Shown: piece after piece, positions 16,501-31,500 of the stretch
How the letters are laid out: each line of letters starts with the position of its first letter
Position numbering within the stretch: position 1 is the stretch's first letter
Assembly (NCBI GenBank): GCA_002440975.1
Contig: DJWN01000047.1
Span: 1 to 36,455, forward strand
Direction of reading: 5' to 3'
DNA length: 36,455 bases
Source of the DNA: Bacteroidales bacterium UBA6229
Lineage (GTDB): Bacteria > Bacteroidota > Bacteroidia > Bacteroidales > F082
Translations under genes and position numbers: made by a program
The notes under the pieces: generated by a model
The model's input: only the letters and a program-made list of their open reading frames with translations
The model's database searches: none
What the model was told of the DNA's origin: nothing

Positions 16501-19500
16501 GCCTTCAACATCAGTAACCAGTAAGGTCACGTCATAGGTGCCCGCGAAATTATAACTGTGAACAGGATGTTGGTCGGTAGAGGAATTACCGTCACCAAAA
16601 TCCCATAGCCAACTTTCAATAGCACCATTAAGCGAAATTGATATGTCAGTAAATTCGATTTCCTCGTTACCACAGGCAGGAGCTGAACTGATAAAATCAG
16701 CCTGCGCACCCGGATACACTGTAACGCTGATCTCATCGGTATTTGAGCAGCCATTTGCATCTTCACCAATAAGAACCACAGTATAAGTGCCTGTTTGTGA
16801 ATACGTATGTTCAGGATTTTGAAGCGTAGAAGTATTTCCATCGCCAAAGTCCCAGTGCCAATAAATGGCTACATCTGAGATGCCGGTGAATTGGAATGGT
16901 TGGCCTAAACATATGTTTGGACTTTCCAAATCAATAGCTACATCAATAACATCGTCAATGGTTACTGTATTAATTACACTGCTTTGGCATCCATTGATGT
17001 TAGTGACGATAAGCTCAACATCATAGTTTCCTGGAGTTAAGAAAATATGGATAGGATTTTGTAAGGTTGAAATGTTGTCGGTTCCGGAGGTTGGATCTCC
17101 AAAATCCCATTGCCATTCAACGATTTCGCCTCCGCCATTTTCCTGCGACAGGTCGATAAAGCTAACCGGACTTTCTGCACAAGTGCCTGTATAATCAAAA
17201 GCTGCGACTGGCCCGGGAGTTACGCTAACATCCTGACTAATGGTATTAGAACAACCATTACTATTTGTAACAGTTAAGCTGGCATTGTATGTTCCCTCAG
17301 CATAAAGATGACTCACATCCGGATTATCAGGGAATGTAACAACTACCTCATCTGAGCCATCGCCAAAATTCCACACCCATTCGGTAATGTATCCTGTTGG
17401 CGAAGTTGAAGCATTAAAGAACTGTGTAGGTGTTCCACTACAGGCAGGGCTGTCGGTAGAGAAAGCTGCAACAGGTTCTTCATTGATAAGGATTTCATGC
17501 TCTACATATCCCTGACAGCCATCGATATCAGTAACAGTAAGGGAAACGGTGTAAGTTCCTGGGTTGGAATAGATATATTGTGGAGTTTGCTGAATAGAAG
17601 TACCACCATCACCAAAATCCCATTGGTAGGATACGATATCAACTCCATCGGGAGTGAAGTCTATCGTTTCTCCCGGACAGAACGATGGTGCATCGTACGT
17701 AAAGTCAATGGCTATGGTCTCGCTTACTTCAACTTCTATTTCAATGGTATTGGTGCAACCCAATGTATTGGTAACAGTAAGGCTAACATTAAAGATTCCG
17801 GGAGCTGTAAACAGATGTGAAGGATTTTGCAGGTTTGAGCTGTTATCGGTACCCGAAAGTGGATCACCAAATTCCCATTCCCAGCTAAACAAATCGGGGC
17901 CTCCGTTTGGTGATGATAGATCGGTAAACAAAACAGGCTCTCCAAAACAAGTCTGGTCAAAGGTGAAATTGGCCAATGGGCTATTTTGAACATTAACCTG
18001 ACGGGTAAAACTGTCTTCGCATCCAACATTGTCAATAACGGTAAGCGTTACATTGAATGTTCCTGCCTGCAGATAGGTATAGGCAACATTTGGATTGTCG
18101 GGTGCCTGGATAGTTTGCGTTGTGCCATCGCCAAAGTCCCATATCCAGGTTTGGATATTGCCGTTTGGCGAAACAGAGGTGTTGTTAAACTGAATCGGAC
18201 TTTCGAGGCAGACAGGCGAATTAGTTGTAAATCCTGCTGATGGCATATGATTTACTACGATTTGTTCGCTGGCATTGTTGGTGCATCCTTGCGCAGTAAC
18301 AATTGTTAAGTTAACGTTGTAAGTTCCTGCTGAAAGATAGGTGTGTGTTGGATTTTGAAGTGTTGAGGTATTTCCGTCTCCAAAAGTCCAGAACCAGGAT
18401 ACAACATTATCACCAACGCCTGAGAACAATATGGATTCAGTAAGGCAAATTTCGTTTTCTGACGAGATGATTTCAACAAATGGTGTTTCATCTACGAAAA
18501 CTTGTTGACTTATGCTTGCCGCACATCCTGTAGCATTTGTGACTGTAAGCGAAACTGTGTAACCACCAACAGGCATTTCTCCAACGAAGGTATGCGCGGG
18601 GTTCTGTAGATTGGAGGTGTTATTGTTTCCTGAAGGAATATCTCCAAAATCCCATGTCCAGGAAACAATATCCGAACCGCCATTTGGGATGGAAAGGTCA
18701 GTAAAGATTACCGGCTGACCTGTACAGCTGGCAGAATAGGTAAACATGGCCACAGGGCCGGGCTGCACAACAACCGTTTGTGTGTGGGTATCTGTACACC
18801 CAGCTGCATCCGTTATGGTTAAGGATACCAGGAATTGATTTGGGGTGGCAAACTGATGTGTTATGTTTCTGTCGTTGGGATTGTTGATGGTGTAAACAGT
18901 GCCATCGCCCATATCCCACTGCCATTCAGTAATCACACCGTTAGGCGTTACAGAAGTATCCGTAAATAGCATCGCTTCGTTAGTACAGGCTGTCTGGTTA
19001 GCATTGAAGCCGGCAATGGGTTCCGGATTAACAATCAGCATCACTTCATCAGTATTCGAACACCCGTTCATTGTAGTTCCGGTAAGTGTTACAAAATACG
19101 CTCCTGATGTAGCATAGGCATGTTGCGGATTTTGTTCGGTAGAGGTGTTGCCGTCACCGAAATCCCAGAACCAGAAAACGGCATCAGCCGAAGTGGCATT
19201 AAACTGATAAGGCTCATCGGCACAGGCAAATAAGTTAGAATCGTCAATTTCGACCTGTATCGCTTCCTCAATGGTTATTGTTGCTTCGAAGGTGTTGCTT
19301 GCGCATCCACTTTCGTTATACGCTGTTAGTGTAACCGTATAAGTTCCGGGAGCATCATAACTATGAACCGGATTTTGTAGATCTGACGAATTTCCATCGC
19401 CAAAGTTCCAATCCCAGGAAGTGATCGCACCACCACCAGCTTCTTGCGACAGGTCGATGAAATTGATAGGGCTATCTGCACATAAACCACCCTGAATTAC

Positions 19501-22500
19501 AAAAGCTGCAATAGGAGCGGGGGTTATTTGTATGGTCTGTGAGTTGCTTGCTTCACAGCCGTTGCTGTTCACTACTGTTAGCGTCACAACAAAGTTTCCG
19601 GACCCTGTGTAGGTGTGGCTGACGTTTGGATCATCAGGGAAATCTACTATAATTTCGGGAGACTGATCTCCGAAATTCCATATCCACTGTTCAATGATTC
19701 CAGTGTTGGTTGTGGAAGCATCTTCAAAAGTAACTAGCTCGTTAACACAAGTAGGAGTGGCTACCTCAAAGTTTGCCTCAGGACTGGTTATTACATCAAT
19801 ATTAATGAATGAATCAGCTGTATAAGCACTGCAATTGCCTTGACCGAAGCCTCTCAGCCTTAAAATTACGGTAGTTCCGGCATCGCTTGCAGCCGGGGTG
19901 TAGGTGGCATTTAGTTCGTCAGGATCATTGATCGTGCCATTGCCCTGCACTATCGACCAAATGGTTGAAGATGTATGGGTTGCAGTGGCTTCATCCAGCT
20001 GAAATGCTTCTAACTCGCAGGTAAAATTGTCGTTGCCGGCAAATACTTCCGGAAGCGGATCAATCTGAATATTGGTTTCAGAAACGGCTACTTCACTGTC
20101 GCAACTTCCTACTCCGGTTGCGGTTAATGTCAAAGTCACTGTAGTGCCGGCATCCGTAATATCAGGGAAGTAGATCGGGTTGATAGCATTTGTATTCGTA
20201 AGGGTACCATTTCCGTTATGTGTCCAGTTGATTTCTGAATAGTAGGATGCAGTTGCCTGAGTTACCTGAATAGGATTTAAAACACACGTAATGAGTGATG
20301 GTCCTGCGTAGGCGGTTGGCATTCCTTCAATATAAATATTGATCAATGAACTGGCCGATAAGTGATTGCAAGGGCCTTCGCCTGTGGCAGTTAGTTGCAG
20401 CGTTACGGTTGTTCCAACATCTGATTGATGGGGTAGATAGTTTGGATTTAAAGTATTGGGCGAATCAATAGAGCCTGATCCTGAGATAACTACCCATTGC
20501 ACTGCACTGTAATTTTCAGCAGTTGCTTCGCTTAAAGGATAAGCGGAGTTGACGCAGGCACTGTCATTCATTCCGGCAAAAGCCTGGGGTTGAGGATAAA
20601 CCTGAATCACGGCAAATGAGGTGTCCGTATTACCAATACATTCGCCACTTCCATAAGCAACTAATCTGATGGTCATTTCGGTGATTTCTGTTACCGGATC
20701 GGGATAGAAAACCGGTGTAATCCAAGCCGGGTTATCAAAACTGCCTTGTCCGTCATGAATTTCCCAGCTCCAGTTGGATACATTTTCAACAAACGCACTT
20801 CCAAAATGATATCCCTGTGTTTCACAGATAATACCTCCCGGGCCTGTTTCGGCGATTGGTAATGGATCAACAAACACAGTAAAGTTTCCACTTATGTCAA
20901 GAGCTGCACAAAATGGATGTACCGTATAGTTTACGCTTACGATCTCATAGATTGTTTGTTCTGTTGGACAAATCTCAATCGAATAATCAGGATTTGATGG
21001 ATCGAAGTTTAATGGCGGCTGTGCGATTCCATTTTCAGTATAGATAAGTTCGAATGGAAGATCAGCTGCAACATTAAAATTGAGTGTGGTGCAGTAACTT
21101 TCGCAAATGGTGGTTGAGCCAGCGAGTGATGCCGTTGGGAGTGCAATTTCATCAATTGTGATATTTCCGTTCATGGTTGCACTGCAAGTAGGATTATCAG
21201 CAAAATGTGCCATTACAAAATAATTGCCTTCACCAAACTGTGAAACCGGGAACCAACTCAAAAGCTCTCCTGTTCCTGTTATTTCTGCCATCACCGGATT
21301 GCTGATGTCATCTTTGAAAAGTTGATAAATAACCCCTGGCTGTGATGAATTTAAAACCAATTCAATGGCGTTGTCATCACCAAAACAATAAGAGGGTTGG
21401 CCAACTAAAGTTAAGGTATAAATTTCCGGGCCATCGAAAATATTAATAGTTCCCGGCATTTGGGCACTGCAGGTTGTAGTTGGATTGGTGGCAACAACAT
21501 AATATTCGCCTGAGGTGGAATAAGTTCCAAAAATCAGCGCAGCACCAGTTCCGGCCAGGGTAGTAGTTCCATCAGGTTGAAACAGGTTGTAGTTGACGCC
21601 TGTTTCGGATAATTGCAGTCCAATTTCAACAGGAGGACAGTTCCATCCAGCTTGTGGCACTGATCCATTTGCGGTTATGTTAAACGGCAGGGGTGGATCA
21701 TTAATTTGAATTTCGCCATTCATCCATCGCTCGCAACCTGTGGCATCATTGATGGCCAGTACACGGTAGTTGCCAATTACAGCATACGTCCCGAAAATAA
21801 TAGCATTGCCATCACCTGCAACAGTTGCAATTGGATTAGAACTAAAGGGAGTTCGATGTAATTGGTAAGTGAATCCGATATCGGAATCAGACAAACCAAT
21901 TTCTACATTATCATTACTACACCACTGACCTGCTGAAGGTGTGATGTTGTAGGCAACAGGCAAAGGCGAAACCGTTCTGGTTCCATTCATCTGTGCCTCG
22001 CAATTTCCAAGTGTGGCTGTTGCCCAATATTCGCCTGGCGTATTTACCGGATCAAAATTTATCACCTCGCCGTCAACGGTACTGCTTATCTGTTGAATCA
22101 AACCTGTTTGATCATTATAAAGCTGATACATCACGCCTGCTTGTGAGTTGGCCAGGAAGAAACCTGCCGGTGGGCAAATGGGTGAATTGATAGGTCGTAA
22201 AGTAAAGATTTCTGGTTGAGGTAAAATTTCAAACTGGCCAATCATCAAATTGTTGCAAACCTGATTTCCTCCATTCCCAAATTGAGCGGAGACGGTGTAA
22301 TTACCAGTTTCTGTTTGTGGACTGAAGCTAACTGTACCACCAGTGGCGATAGTGCTTTCAACAGTTATTCCATCCCTGAGCAGGAAGTAAGTGACATCGG
22401 CCTCAAAATCTTCCATGCTAAAAGTAATCGGGCCACAGCCTGTTCCCTGAGGCGACATGGCATAGCCAATAGGAGTACGCCAAATTGTGACATTGTTATC

Positions 22501-25500
22501 CATCCATACGCTACAATTTGTAGTTGGGTCAACAGCTTTAATCCGGTAGATGCCTGCATCCTGGAATGCACCAAAATTTATTCCGTCGGGGCCACAATTA
22601 AAGGGACCTGCAACCTCAATAAACTCATTTACACCGCGCACGGAAGCTTCGAAATAGACATAATAATCAATGCTGGCTTCGCAGTCGGTCATAAATATTT
22701 CCGTATTCGGACAGGCATTGGCAGGGAAAACAGCATACGTTTCGGGACTGGAATTCACTGTTAATGTTTCTGAGAAAATTATTTCGCAGCTTGTTGTTGT
22801 GTTGATTGCATGAACCTGATAAGTTCCGGGGTTTTGCAAGATTCCGAAAGATATTGGATTACCGGTTCCTGCATAAGTATTACCCATCGGAATCCCATTC
22901 AGGATCAAGCTGTAGTTAACCCCTATTTCTGATCCAAGCATGGTAAGTATTACATCATCTTCGCACAGCTCGCCTTCGGGGCTAAGGTCGAATTCCTGAG
23001 GTGGGGCATTTCCGGTAATACTACCATTCATCATGGCTTCGCAGCTAATTTCGTCGTAACTAATGCGTGCTCTGACTGTATAGATTCCTGCAAGGGATTG
23101 TTGTGCAAATAACAGAGGCTCGTTAGCAGCTGTGCCATTTTGTATATCAACAATTGTAACAATACCGTTTGAATCTTCAAGCAGCAATTCATAGACAGCG
23201 TTGGCTTCTGAGTTGCTTAAGCGTGGTGTGATGGGCAAACAGTTATTATTAGGCTGTTGTGTTGTGAGGTTGTAGGCTATCGGCAGCTGGCGACCAACGA
23301 TTTCAACTATACCGGTCATGTTTTCCGTCACACCTGTAACATCGTGTACGGCAATACAGGTATAAGTTCCAGCCTGATCAACAAGCCATTGAATGGGATT
23401 GCCAGCCGCATCGCCCGGCTGATCATACTGTGGTTGTATCACACCATTACGTAATAAGCGGTAAGTTACACCAGCTTCTGACCCGCTTAATTCCAATGGA
23501 GCCTGTGAGATGCCGTCGTTACAAATTTCTGTTGCGCCTGGTGCAAAAAGATCAAAAATATTTGGCCTAAGCTGAACCAGTATCGTATAAGTAAATTCAA
23601 TTCCTTCACAACCGTTTACCGAAGGCGTTACAGTGTATTCAACATAAGCAGTATTTGGTGGGTTTGCAACATTCGGGTCAATGAAAATTTGCATCGAAGG
23701 CAAATCACCAGTTCCGGAGGCCGTGTAGCCTGTTAATGCACTTGAACTTGGGCTGGCTGACCAATTGAGATCAACGGTTTGGCCAATGATATTAGTACTG
23801 AAAATTTCCGCCTCTGTGAAATCGCCTGATAAAATTGATTGGGAGTTTTCGGGATTGGTAATTTCCGATACTGCCTCAACAAAAACGGTGAGTTCAAAAA
23901 TATTTCCGGCACAGTTTGTAGGTGCTGGTCCGGTAGGTGTAATCAAATAAGTTATATATTGCTGTTGACCGGATGTGTTTACTAACTGTTGATCAATCAG
24001 GTTTCCGGTTCCATCTGCAAATCCGGTAATGGCACCACCGGAATTATCTGTCACGATCCAGCTGTAGGTTGCATCCGGAACATCAGACAATATTGTGTAA
24101 TTGGTAAATTGATCATTGCACAAAAACAATTCATCATCACTCAATATTTCCGGCATAATATTGATCAGCACTTCACCCTGCATCAAGGTTGAGCAGGAAG
24201 AAACATCATTGATTGCCATGATGAAATAGGTGCCAGGCGTAATTACGGGAGAGAAATTCAGTTGGTTACCTATGCCAGAAATGCTTTCAACAGGTGCGGG
24301 GTTTCCGGTGAGGAATAGCTGATAAGTAAATCCGATATCTGAGTTGCTCAAATTGATTGAGAGAGGTTGATCAGCACACCAGTTTCCTTGTGGCGAAAGT
24401 GTGTAAACTTCTGGCATTTCCAGTACTGTTCTGATGCCATCCATCTCAATGGAACAGTTTTGGCCGTTAACGGCTCTGGCATAATATTGTCCCGGATTGT
24501 TTACAGGGACAAAATCAATTTGACCGCCATCGGTGCTAACAACTGACTGTATCAATCCGGAAACATCACTCCATAACTCATAGGTTATCCCTGTTTCGGA
24601 ACTGTTCAGATAGAAAGAGGCGGGTGCACATAAATCTTCTGTTGGCAAAAGTGTGCGAACAGCAGGAGTTTCAAAGATCTGCAGACTGCCGGACATCATC
24701 GTTTCGCAGTTCACGCCATTAGGATGATTTCTAAGTGCGCCAATGGTATAGGTTCCGGAAACTGTTTGAGAGCCAAAATTTACCGACCCATCCGATCCGT
24801 CATCCGAAAGGATTAAATTACCATCCCGATACAGATAATAGGTAATATCCAATTGATAGTTTTCGAGGTAGATAACTACTGGCGGACAAGCATTTCCCTG
24901 AGGAGCCATTTCAAAAATTTCAGGATTGGGATAGATTGTCGTAGAGCCGTCCATCCATGCCCAGCAATTGCTTGTCGGGTTTACGGCTTTAATCCTGTAT
25001 ATGCCTTCGTCAAATTGTGGCCCAAAGTTAATCTGTCCACTGCCACTGCATGTCAAAGGTCCCTGAATCTCAATAAATTCTCTGTTAGCTGGTTCCAGGT
25101 ATAAGTAATATTCAATTTCTGCCTCACATTCCTCCAGGATAATTTCAGAACCGGCACAATCATACACTGGAGCCATTGTATATTGAATTGGCTGTGGATT
25201 AACAACTACCTGAGTTGTAAAGAAGATTTCACATCCGGTGAGTGTATTAATTGCATGGATGCGGTAAGTGCCTGGAGCAGTTAATGTTCCAAAGCAAATA
25301 GGGCCTCCGTCAGGTGCACCGGGGACAATATTTCCAACTGGCTCGTTACCAAGCCAAAGCTGATAATTAATTCCTGCTTCTGAACCTGACAGGCATAGTT
25401 CTTGGTCGTTTTCGCATAAGTCACCTTGTGGAAACATTTGAAACTCTTTTGGGATTGAATCGGCAACCAAGCTGCCAGCCATATCGATACGGCAGATAAC

Positions 25501-28500
25501 ATCAGTATAATCAATATATGCTGAAACTGTATAAACTCCGGAATTCAATTGACTGCTGAAATTCAACGGATTGCCTGTTCCATTTAATGTCTCTATGGCA
25601 GGTGAGTAAAAGCCATTAAAATCTTCATAATTTAACTCGTAAATGGCATTTATTTGCGAGCCGCCGAGACGTGGAATGATAGGCACACAATTATCCCCGG
25701 GTTGAGAATAACTAACCGAATAGATGTTGGGTAATGGATTTACAATTATTTCAGCGAAGCCATCCATATTCATCGTTAAACCAGTTGAAATATTTTCTGC
25801 TCTGACTGTATAAATCCCCTGAGTTGAAAATGCACCAAATTGAAGGGAATCACCGGTGCCAGGAATATCAAGTGATACACTGGTTCCATCACGCAACAGG
25901 GTATAGGCTACCCCGATTTCAGAACCATCTAATCCCACTTCGGCAGAAGAACCGAAACAAATGGAACCACCTCCATATACATGGAATACAGTTGGATAAG
26001 GGTTGATGATAACTGTTACAGAACCCGACATGGCATTGTTACAGCCAGTAATCGCATTAACTGCAATAGCTGTATATTCACCAGCTAATGTTTGATTTCC
26101 AAAACTCAGCGGACTACCGGTTCCTGCAAGCGGGGTTCCGATTGGAGAACCGTCTAAAAGTAGTTGGTAATCGACACCTATTTGTGAATTTGTGAGCGCA
26201 ACAGGCACGCCTATTCCTCCCTGCGGATAGGAGCCTCCACCGGTCATGCTGTAAATCTCTGGTAAGGGAAGCGTATTGACCTGAACAGATGAAGCCATAT
26301 CATTTTCACATCCTGAAGTAACAACAGTAGCCTTCACAGTGTAACTACCAACTGTGGATTGTTCGCCAAACGAAATTGAGGATCCTGTTCCATTCACAGC
26401 TGTTCCTACAGGTGATCCATCAACATAAAGTTGATAACTAACACCGGTTTCAGAATTTGAAAGACCAACTTCCACACCGGATTCTCCAGTGCAGTATGAA
26501 CCACCACCTGTAACATTATAAACGATAGCAAGTGGCCTTACAGTAACACTTGCACTTGATGTTGCGGTATTATAGCCGTCACTAATGGTGACTGTATAAT
26601 TTGTTGTGCTGGTTGGATTTACAATCGGATTTTGCTCTGTTGAAGTCCAGCTTCCGGGATCGCTGCTCCACGAATAAGTATAGGCTAAGTTACCGCCTGA
26701 TCCTGTTGCATTTAATTGTGCTGAAGCACCGCTGCAAATCACACTGTTATCAACGCTTGCAATAACGCTTAATGGATCTCCAACAACAACAACTTGCATG
26801 TCATCGGTATCTGTGCAGCCTTTTGAATCAGTAACGGTTAACAGAAAATCAGTTGTTGCAATAAGATTCTCCGTAATTGGACTTGCAGTGCCTGCACCCG
26901 AAGCAATCATATTATCAGGTGTCCAAAGATAGCTCCAGGGGCTTGTTCCGGAACTGGCTGAACCGCTTAATGAAGTAGAGGTTCCATAATTTATTGTTTG
27001 GTCATTCCCAGCTGATGCGGTAGGCAAAGGATTGATTGAGATGCTTACATTACCTGTCATATCTCTCTCGCAAGAGGTGGTCGTATGCGTAGCATACACC
27101 GTATAATTACCTGCGCTTGTTTGAGTTCCAAATGAAATGGCAGAACCGGTTCCTGATACAGGACTTCCAATGTCAGAGCCATTTATTAATAATTGATAGC
27201 TTACTCCGGTTTGTGAACCATTCAGGCCAACAGCTATTCCGCTTCCTCCACTACAATATTCACCACCTCCCGTAACTGTGAATAGCGTTGGAAGTGGGTT
27301 AACAGTAACTGTAACAGAATTGGTTGCTGTATTAAAGCCATCATTTACTGATACGTGGTAGATAGTTGTTTGTGTTGGATTAACCTGAGGACTTTGTTCA
27401 TTGGAGGTAAACCCTGCCGGTGTGGAGGTCCAGGAATAATTGGCAATGTTTGCACTATTTCCTCCGGTAGCTTCGGCATTTAAAAGGACGGTTTCGCCAT
27501 TGTTACAAATAACATCTTCCACAGCAGCAGCCGTTACAGCGAGACCAGTTCCTTCAAGTGTTATACTTACAATATCACTGGCAATACAGCCTTTGTTATC
27601 TGTTACTCTAAATGTAAAATCAGTATTAGTGTAAAGATTGGTAGTGTTGGCAGTAAGGCTTGTGTTAGAGCCGGATATGCTGGCAGCTGGTGTCCATAAA
27701 TAGTTATAAGGAGGAGTTCCTGAGCCTGCAATACCAGTCAATGAAGTGCTTGTTCCATAGGGTATGAGTTGAAAATCTCCGGCATCTGCAGTTGGCAGTG
27801 GGTTAATGGAAATTGTAGCACTTCCTGTCATATCATTTTCGCAGTTCGTTGTCGCATGTATTGCACGCACGGTATAGGTTCCTGCACCTGTATTATTAGT
27901 AAATGTTATAGAATTTCCGGTTCCCGGAATGGGGCTTCCGATATCTGATCCATTGAATACCAATTGATAGTTTACGCCGGATTGCGATCCGTTTAATCCA
28001 ATGTTAACTCCGGCCCCTCCACTACAGTATTCTCCTCCTCCCGTAACATTAAATACTGTTGGAAGCGGATTAACGGTAACCAAAATCGTGCTTGTTGACA
28101 TGTTAAAGCCATCCCACACCGAAACATTGTATGTTGTTGTAAATGTGGGATTAACAGTTGGATTTTGTGCTGTAGAGTTAAAACCGGCAGGTGTGGAAGT
28201 CCAGGTGTAATCAGCCTGGATATCACTATTGCCTCCCATTGCCTCAGCTCCTAATTGTACAGTTTCTCCGTTATTACAAATTGGGTTGGGTGAAGCGGTT
28301 GCAATAACACTTAGGGGGTCTCCAAGTGCAACAATCTCAACCTGATCAGTTGCTGAACAAAGTTTGTCATCTGTAACTTCCAATTCGAAGATCTGTGTAA
28401 CATAAATGTTTTCTGTTGTTGGGGTCAATGTATTTTCACCTGATGCTATTAAACTAACCGGCTCCCATTGATAGAGTAATGTTCCAGTTCCTCCGGATGC

Positions 28501-31500
28501 GGTTCCGTTGAGTGTTGTGGGTGTTCCATTGGGTATCGACTGTGTTGAACCAGCATCAACGATGGGCAATGGATTAACATATACAGGATACACAAAAGGC
28601 GAAGTAGCCGGACATCCAGTTTGCTCATAATTTACACTAATAGACTGATTTCCTGTTGTATTCCAGGTCACTGTAGCGGTATTATCTGATCCGGTTCCGC
28701 CGGAGTTAATAGTCCCACCAATTACAACCCAATCATAATTTGTCATGCCAGGCTGTGTGGTATATACATTGGTTGAATGATTACAAACGTCATCCCAGCC
28801 AGTTATCGTCGGCGCAGGAAGGTTAAGAACGGTAACATTAAAAACAGTTGGGGTTGCGGCATCACAACCATTTGCTCCGGTGTAGGTAACTGAAACAGTT
28901 TGAGAACCAACAGTATTCCAGTTTACAAAGAGATTTGCGTTTGTGGATGACCCAACAATAGTGCCACCACCAGATATTGTCCATTGATAATCTGTAATGC
29001 CTGCATCACCATCTGTGGCATATTGCACATTGGTTGCACCTACGCAAACTGAGCTGGATCCTGTAATTACAGGTGTCGGTAATGGTCGTACAGTAACCGG
29101 GTATTGTGTCGGACTTGCTGCATCACATCCGCTTGCGTCGGTGTAGTTAACTGCAACCCATCTTGAGCCTGCTGTTGTCCAGTTTACGACAATAGAATTT
29201 GTGCCGGATCCGGAAGTAATTGTACCCCCGGAAATAGTCCATTCATAATTAGATTGTCCTAATTCAGTTTCATAAACAATGCCTGTAGCTCCCACGCATT
29301 CGGAGCTGCTTCCAGTAATTGTTGGTATTGGCTGCGGATTTACATTTACAGGCAAAACGAATGGGCTTTCTGCATCACAGCCATTTGCATCGGTATAATT
29401 AACAGAAATTTGTTGAGAACCGGCCGTATGCCAGGTAACAATAGCCGTACTGCTATTCGCAGTTCCTCCAGATGTAATTGTTCCACCTGCCGATACTGAC
29501 CAGGTATAGAGTGATTTGCCACTTTCGGTTGTGTAAACAACACCTGTAGAACCTGCACATACATTGTCGTCTCCATTTAAGGTAATTATTGGCAGAGGTT
29601 GCACATCAACAGCTATTGTAGCAGGATCACCTGCTGTGCATCCCGCAGCAGTAGTATAGTTAACAGAAACAATTTGTGCACCAGTGGCATTCCAGGTTAC
29701 CGTAGCAGTGTTATCGTTTAAACCACCACCAGAAGTGATCGTTCCGCCCGGAGAAATTGTCCAAACATAATCTGTATTGCCCGATTGGGTTGTGTAAACA
29801 TTTGAAGTTGAACTCAAACAGGGAGTTTGAGGACCAGATACGGTGGGAGCAGTAACATTTACAAAGTATTGTTTAGCAGTCGTATTCGTACAACCATTTA
29901 TATCTGTGTATGTTATACTAATCCAATTAACACCTGTTGTATTCCAGGTGACGATAGCAGAATTATCCGTTGTGCTTCCTCCGCCTGTGATCGTTCCTCC
30001 TGAAATATTCCAAATATAATTAGTCATTCCAGCGGCAGTTGTATATACATTACCTGCTGCGTTTAAGCAGGGGGTATTTGGTCCTGTGATTACTGGATCT
30101 GGCAATGGGTTGACTGACACATTGAATTGAGTTGGCTCAAGTGGTTCGCAACCATTTGTGCCGGTATAGCTTACTCTGACCCATTTTGGACCAGCAGTAG
30201 ATGTCCAGGTGACAGATATTTCGTAAGTGCCCTGCCCTGAATTAATTGTGCCTCCACTGGATATCGTCCAGTTGTAATTTGTCATTCCCGATTCAGTTCT
30301 GTAAAGATTTCCGGAACTTCCAACACAAACAGGTGTTGCCCCATCAATAAATGTTGGAATGGGAAGAGGTAATACCGTGACAACCAATTCAAACGGCTCG
30401 CCTTCGCAAAAGGTTGGGGCAGGTCCGGTTGGAATTATGGTATAGGTTGCCAGGCCTGATACCGTACCTCCAGAAGGAATTGAAAGTATATCGTTAATGG
30501 ATGTCCCGCTACCGGAAGCTGTTATTCCTGTTACCGTACCTGAAGTGTTAGCTCCTGTCCAGGCAAAAGTTGTTCCAGGCACATCTGAGGTGATTACATA
30601 ATCAACTGCCTCATGAGAACAAATAGAAACAGAGGATGGACTAGTAACTGTTGGAATTTCATTCACTGTGATGGTTACGGGTGTATATTCCGTAACAGCC
30701 GGGCATGGTGTATTTGAAAATGCTACTCTGCGGAATAAGGTTGTTTCAGTAAGTTCTCCAGGTTGGTAACTCAGCGAGGTAGCCCCTGAAATATCTGACC
30801 ATGTTACTCCATTTGTTGATGATTGCCATTGATAAGTAAATACTCCATTTCCGCCTGTGGCAGCAGGACCGGTTAACTCCTCCGGGATGGTTTCTGAACA
30901 AATCTCCTGATCTGCGCTTATATCTCCTGGATTAACAGGTGAATGGACAATTAATGTATTTGATACTACGTTTGTGCAACCGCTTGAGTTGTTGCTTACT
31001 ATGGCTCTAACAGTTGTTGTTGAAAAAAATATTTCAGTAAAAGGATTTGAATTTCCTGCTATCTCATCTGGTTTCCACCAACTCATCTCATCATAGGGCG
31101 AGCCCGGGTCAGGTTCAAGTGTAACTTCTACAGTAGTTCCTTCGCAAACAGGAGAGCCAGTAGAAAAAGTTATGAAACCAAAAGGTTTAGGATCTATTGC
31201 AACTATTATTGTATTGGATGGATCCGGACAATCGCTTGTGACAACATAGTAACTGCCTGCATTAGATGGATAATATTGATACTGTGTGGCACCAGAGATT
31301 GCGCCAGAAGAATTGTACCATTGGTAACTTACACCAGAGGAGGGTGTGACTGTTAATATACAACTATCACCTGAACATAAAGAAGCAACCGGATCCTCAA
31401 ATCTAAGATTACAACCAGGTGCATTTGAGGCAACAATTGTAGGTGGGCATTGAGCTTTTAATTTATTCCCAAATCCAAAAAAAATTACACTGATAATAAT

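Noticed and set aside
13850..19785. DNA tandem repeats of the PKD region as possible CRISPR or satellite
   Set aside because: The repetition is of protein motifs at about 85-residue spacing in one continuous frame.
22282..22764. A 160-codon plus-strand frame and many similar frames inside 13531-31527
   Set aside because: They lie opposite an unbroken 5998-codon frame with clear repeats; they follow from the base composition of the repeat gene.
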